This document shows positions 61,723 to 64,000 of a DNA stretch of 64,000 nucleotides, in pieces (the stretch's first letter is position 1; the number at the start of each line of letters is the position of its first letter). This stretch comes from Pseudonocardiales bacterium (GTDB lineage Bacteria > Actinomycetota > Actinomycetes > Mycobacteriales > Pseudonocardiaceae): NCBI GenBank assembly GCA_019241525.1, contig JAFAWY010000075.1, forward strand, positions 1 through 64,000, written 5' to 3'. Below the pieces are notes generated by a model. The model made no database searches, was not told where the DNA came from, and saw only the letters and a program-made list of their open reading frames with translations. A program made the translations under genes and the position numbers.

Positions 61723-63117
61723 GTGGGTGACGATATCCCAGCAGAGGCGCCACGTCAGGTCGTTGTCGTGGGGGCGAGCATGGCCGGGTTGTTCGCTGCT
61801 GCCGCCGCAGCCGGCACGAGCAACTCCGTTCTCGTGCTGGAGCGCGACTTCTTGCCTGGTACGCCAAAACCGCGGGCGGGTGTGCCCCAGTCAGAGCAGC
61901 CACACGTGTTTCTGTTCCGTGGCCTGCTCGCGCTGGAGGATCTGCTGCCCGGTTCGGGGCAGGAGTTTCTTGATCGTGGAGCAGTGCCGTTCGACACCGG
62001 TGACCTGCCGTGGCTTACCCAGCACGGGTGGTTGCCTGTCGGTCGGCGCGCGTTCGAGGTGTTGTCGATGACCCGCCCGCTATTCGAGCACACCGTCCGG
62101 CGCAGGGTGGAGGGACTACCGGGGGTACAGATCCGCGAGGGCTGCAGGGTGACGAGTCTGCGCCGCTGCAATCGCCGGTGGGAGGTGAGTGTGGCTGAGG
62201 GGCCCCCGGTACTGGCCGATCTTGTCATCGATGCGTCAGGCCGCAGTTCCCGGTTACCGATCTGGCTGGCGAATGCGGGTATGTCGGCGGCACCGGTCGC
62301 TGAGGTGGATACCAACCTGGGATACGCCACCCGGATGTATGCGGCCGTTCCATCACAGATGACCGCGGTGGGCGTTGTCATCCAGCAGACGCCGGCGACT
62401 TTAGTCGGCGGTATGGCGTTGCAGGTGGAAGATGACCGCTGGTTGGTGACCGCGGTGGGCTGCGGTGAGCACCGGCCGCCGCGAGATGCGACAGGATTCG
62501 AGTCTTTTCTCGAGCGACTGCCTGATCCAGCGTTAGCGCAGCTGATTCGCCACGCTGAGCCGGTCAGCGAGGTCGCCGTGCATCGCCAAACCGGCAACCG
62601 CCGCCATCACTACGAGCAAGTGCCCGCCTGGCCAGATGGGTTGCTCGTCGTGGGTGATGCGCTGTGCGCATTCAACCCGATCTACGGGCAAGGCATCACG
62701 GTCGCGGCCTGCGAAGCCGTGCTCTTGCGCCAGGTACTGGCCGCTGCTCTGGCGCCGGGTTACACCCGTCGATTGCTCCGCAAATTCGCGGCCGTTGTGT
62801 CGCTACCCTGGGCTATCGCCACCAGTGAGGATTTGCGCTACCCCACCAGCAAAGGCCACCAGGCCCTGCCGCAGGCGCTGTTTGGTCAATGGGCTCGGCA
62901 TCTCGCCCGCCTCGCCGTGCACGGAAACTCACGCGCACATGCTGTCCTATCCCGCGTCTACCACCTCATGGGCTCCCCGGCGCAGTTCTTCCACCCAGCT
63001 CTGGTCGCCGCAGCCCTCCAAGTTCGGCTCACCGGCTACGGACCCCCCGCGCCGCGCCCGGCGTCCCTCGCTGCCCTGACCCCGCCCACTCCCCGGCCAC
63101 ACCCACCTGCCGACTGA
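61723..63117 (+). CDS. FAD-dependent oxidoreductase / monooxygenase-like
   Basis: A 464-residue flavoprotein. VVVVGASMAGLFAAAAAAG is the dinucleotide-binding motif (G-A-S-M-A-G, last Gly as expected), VLVLERD ends strand 2, and LLVVGDALCAFNPIYGQGIT is the second FAD motif. MTRPLFEHTVRRRVEGLPGV is typical of the group resembling tetracycline-type monooxygenases and halogenases; a halogenase WxWxIP motif is absent. Substrate unknown. A GTG at 61723 (GGAGG four bases upstream) or 61720 is chosen over the ATG at 61585, whose extension is not family-like. The C-terminus is Pro-rich. Confidence 0.88.
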   Translation: MGDDIPAEAPRQVVVVGASMAGLFAAAAAAGTSNSVLVLERDFLPGTPKPRAGVPQSEQPHVFLFRGLLALEDLLPGSGQEFLDRGAVPFDTGDLPWLTQHGWLPVGRRAFEVLSMTRPLFEHTVRRRVEGLPGVQIREGCRVTSLRRCNRRWEVSVAEGPPVLADLVIDASGRSSRLPIWLANAGMSAAPVAEVDTNLGYATRMYAAVPSQMTAVGVVIQQTPATLVGGMALQVEDDRWLVTAVGCGEHRPPRDATGFESFLERLPDPALAQLIRHAEPVSEVAVHRQTGNRRHHYEQVPAWPDGLLVVGDALCAFNPIYGQGITVAACEAVLLRQVLAAALAPGYTRRLLRKFAAVVSLPWAIATSEDLRYPTSKGHQALPQALFGQWARHLARLAVHGNSRAHAVLSRVYHLMGSPAQFFHPALVAAALQVRLTGYGPPAPRPASLAALTPPTPRPHPPAD

Positions 63118-63152
63118 CCCCGCAGCGAGCGGGCGCGAGGACGCGACCCCGC

Positions 63153-63193
63153 GTGTCGTGCCCCCATGCACGGTGTGTCGTGCCCCCATGCAC
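63153..63193. repeat. Two 19-base direct repeats
   Basis: GTGTCGTGCCCCCATGCAC occurs at 63153-63171 and again at 63175-63193 (period 22 bases, about two helix turns), followed by a partial third copy, TCTGTCGTACGG. It lies between the FAD gene and the BTAD regulator. Confidence 0.6.
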
Positions 63194-63366
63194 CGTCTGT
63201 CGTACGGGCCCGACTGACATCGTCACAGCGGTATAACCCCGCCCCTGAACACGGCCTCAAGTCCCCAAAGGCATTGTTTCTCCGGTCAGGGTCATTCATT
63301 GTCATTTCATCGTCTACGCCAGCTGCCCACGATTTGACCGGCAAGGTGGCGGGAGGTGCCCGTGAC

Positions 63367-64000
63367 ATGCCGATGATCCACGTCATGCTGCTCGGTCGAT
63401 TCGAGGTGACGGTTGACGGCATCCCGGTCGCCGTAAGCAATTGGACGCGCCGGCACGCGGCAGCACTGGTGAAGGTGCTCGCCATGGCTCCTGGCAGGCG
63501 CCTGCACCGCGCGCAGGTCATCGACTTGCTGTGGCCCGATGACTCGATCGATGAGGCCGTGCCGAAGCTGCACAAGGCGGCACATTTCGCCAGGCGGGCC
63601 ATCGATGTGTCGAACGCGGTGGTGCTGCGTGGCGACAACGTCGTGCTCTGCCCCGAAGCTGACATAACCGTCGACGTCGACCTGTTCGAAGATCTGGCTC
63701 GCCGGGCGCTGGCCGCGCAGGACGTCGAGGCAGCCCGCCAAGCACTCAAGATATACGCCGGCGAGCTGTTACCCGAGGACAGGTACGAGGCGTGGGCCGA
63801 GCAGCGCCGCGAACAGCTGCGCCTGCGCCATCTGGACCTGCTACGCCTCGACGGTCGATGGGAGACGGTGGTCGAGCTTGACGCCAGCGATGAGATCGCG
63901 CACCTCGCCTTGATGCGGCGCTATGTGGATAACGGGGACCGCCACGCGGCCTTGCGCCAGTTCGAACGCATGACCCGGGTGTTGCGGCAGGAGCTCGGTG
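63367..64000 (+). CDS. BTAD (SARP/AfsR-type) transcriptional regulator, 5' part
   Basis: At least 211 residues before the window ends. MIHVMLLGRFEVTVDGIPVA starts an OmpR-like DNA-binding domain (residues 1-95, with VLAMAPGRRLHRAQVIDLLW). The BTAD helical domain follows: ITVDVDLFEDLARRALAAQD, YAGELLPEDRYEAWAEQRRE and HLALMRRYVDNGDRHAALRQ-F-E. Such proteins activate secondary metabolite or stress genes; longer forms add an ATPase and TPRs. Whether this is a short SARP or a long AfsR-like protein cannot be seen. GGAGG lies ten bases upstream of the ATG at 63367. Confidence 0.88.
   Translation, partial: MPMIHVMLLGRFEVTVDGIPVAVSNWTRRHAAALVKVLAMAPGRRLHRAQVIDLLWPDDSIDEAVPKLHKAAHFARRAIDVSNAVVLRGDNVVLCPEADITVDVDLFEDLARRALAAQDVEAARQALKIYAGELLPEDRYEAWAEQRREQLRLRHLDLLRLDGRWETVVELDASDEIAHLALMRRYVDNGDRHAALRQFERMTRVLRQELG

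Overview
The window is GC-rich actinobacterial DNA. The order is not certain, but several features fit a filamentous or soil-type actinomycete, perhaps Pseudonocardiales or a relative. These are an Lsr2 nucleoid protein, an XRE/DUF5753 regulator paired with a PF04672-type methyltransferase, an OppB-OppC-OppD(fused)-OppA operon, a HelD/HelR helicase, TAP-type secreted hydrolases and a BTAD (SARP/AfsR-type) regulator. No rRNA, tRNA or CRISPR array was seen.

Layout. 1-6,100: a decayed stretch holding remnants of a FhuF-like reductase, a CbtA-like protein, bacterioferritin, an alpha/beta hydrolase, 3-methyladenine glycosylase I and two types of transposase. Scattered in it are intact genes for a universal stress protein, a STAS protein and a cold-shock protein. 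6,100-8,400: helD, with a tandem repeat in its promoter region. 8,500-11,700: a glycosyltransferase pseudogene, two IS6-like remnants, a low-complexity patch, a phasin-like gene and a frameshifted DUF6247 gene. 12,200-19,300: a large exported YncE/phosphoesterase protein, a small exported protein, a seven-unit TPR protein, an HtrA-type protease and lsr2. 19,300-21,200: mostly non-coding, with a TPR pseudogene. 21,200-36,000: a sugar porter, VOC and STAS proteins, the complete opp-type peptide importer operon, a FUSC protein, the methyltransferase/XRE pair, a NUDIX hydrolase and an APH(6)-like kinase.

36,800-45,000: a repeat-plus-DUF4185 protein, a TAP-like hydrolase, a GH3 (NagZ/LpqI-like) enzyme, and an HlyD-MFS-TetR drug-export operon with a clear operator. 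45,000-53,200: an SDR, a D-cysteine desulfhydrase-like enzyme, a MoeA-PBP protein next to a wrecked molybdopterin oxidoreductase, fragments of PPOX, SDR and GNAT genes, and an intact cupin. 53,200-56,900: an unusual pair made of a sigma-like protein and a large helical protein carrying a sigma region 4-like domain. 57,000-64,000: a PadR-permease-prefix operon with a near-perfect 30-bp dyad operator, an OafA-type acyltransferase, an FAD oxidoreductase and the 5' end of a BTAD regulator.

Two themes stand out. First, at least fourteen recognisable gene or transposase remnants are spread over the window, so the genome, or at least this region, is losing genes. Second, there are several strong unexplained DNA structures. 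A nested palindromic element occurs twice, each time just after a stop codon. There are also well-formed dyads in front of regulator operons, a tandem repeat before helD, and a shared short motif around the molybdenum and cysteine genes. All families were assigned by reading the sequence; no database search was run.
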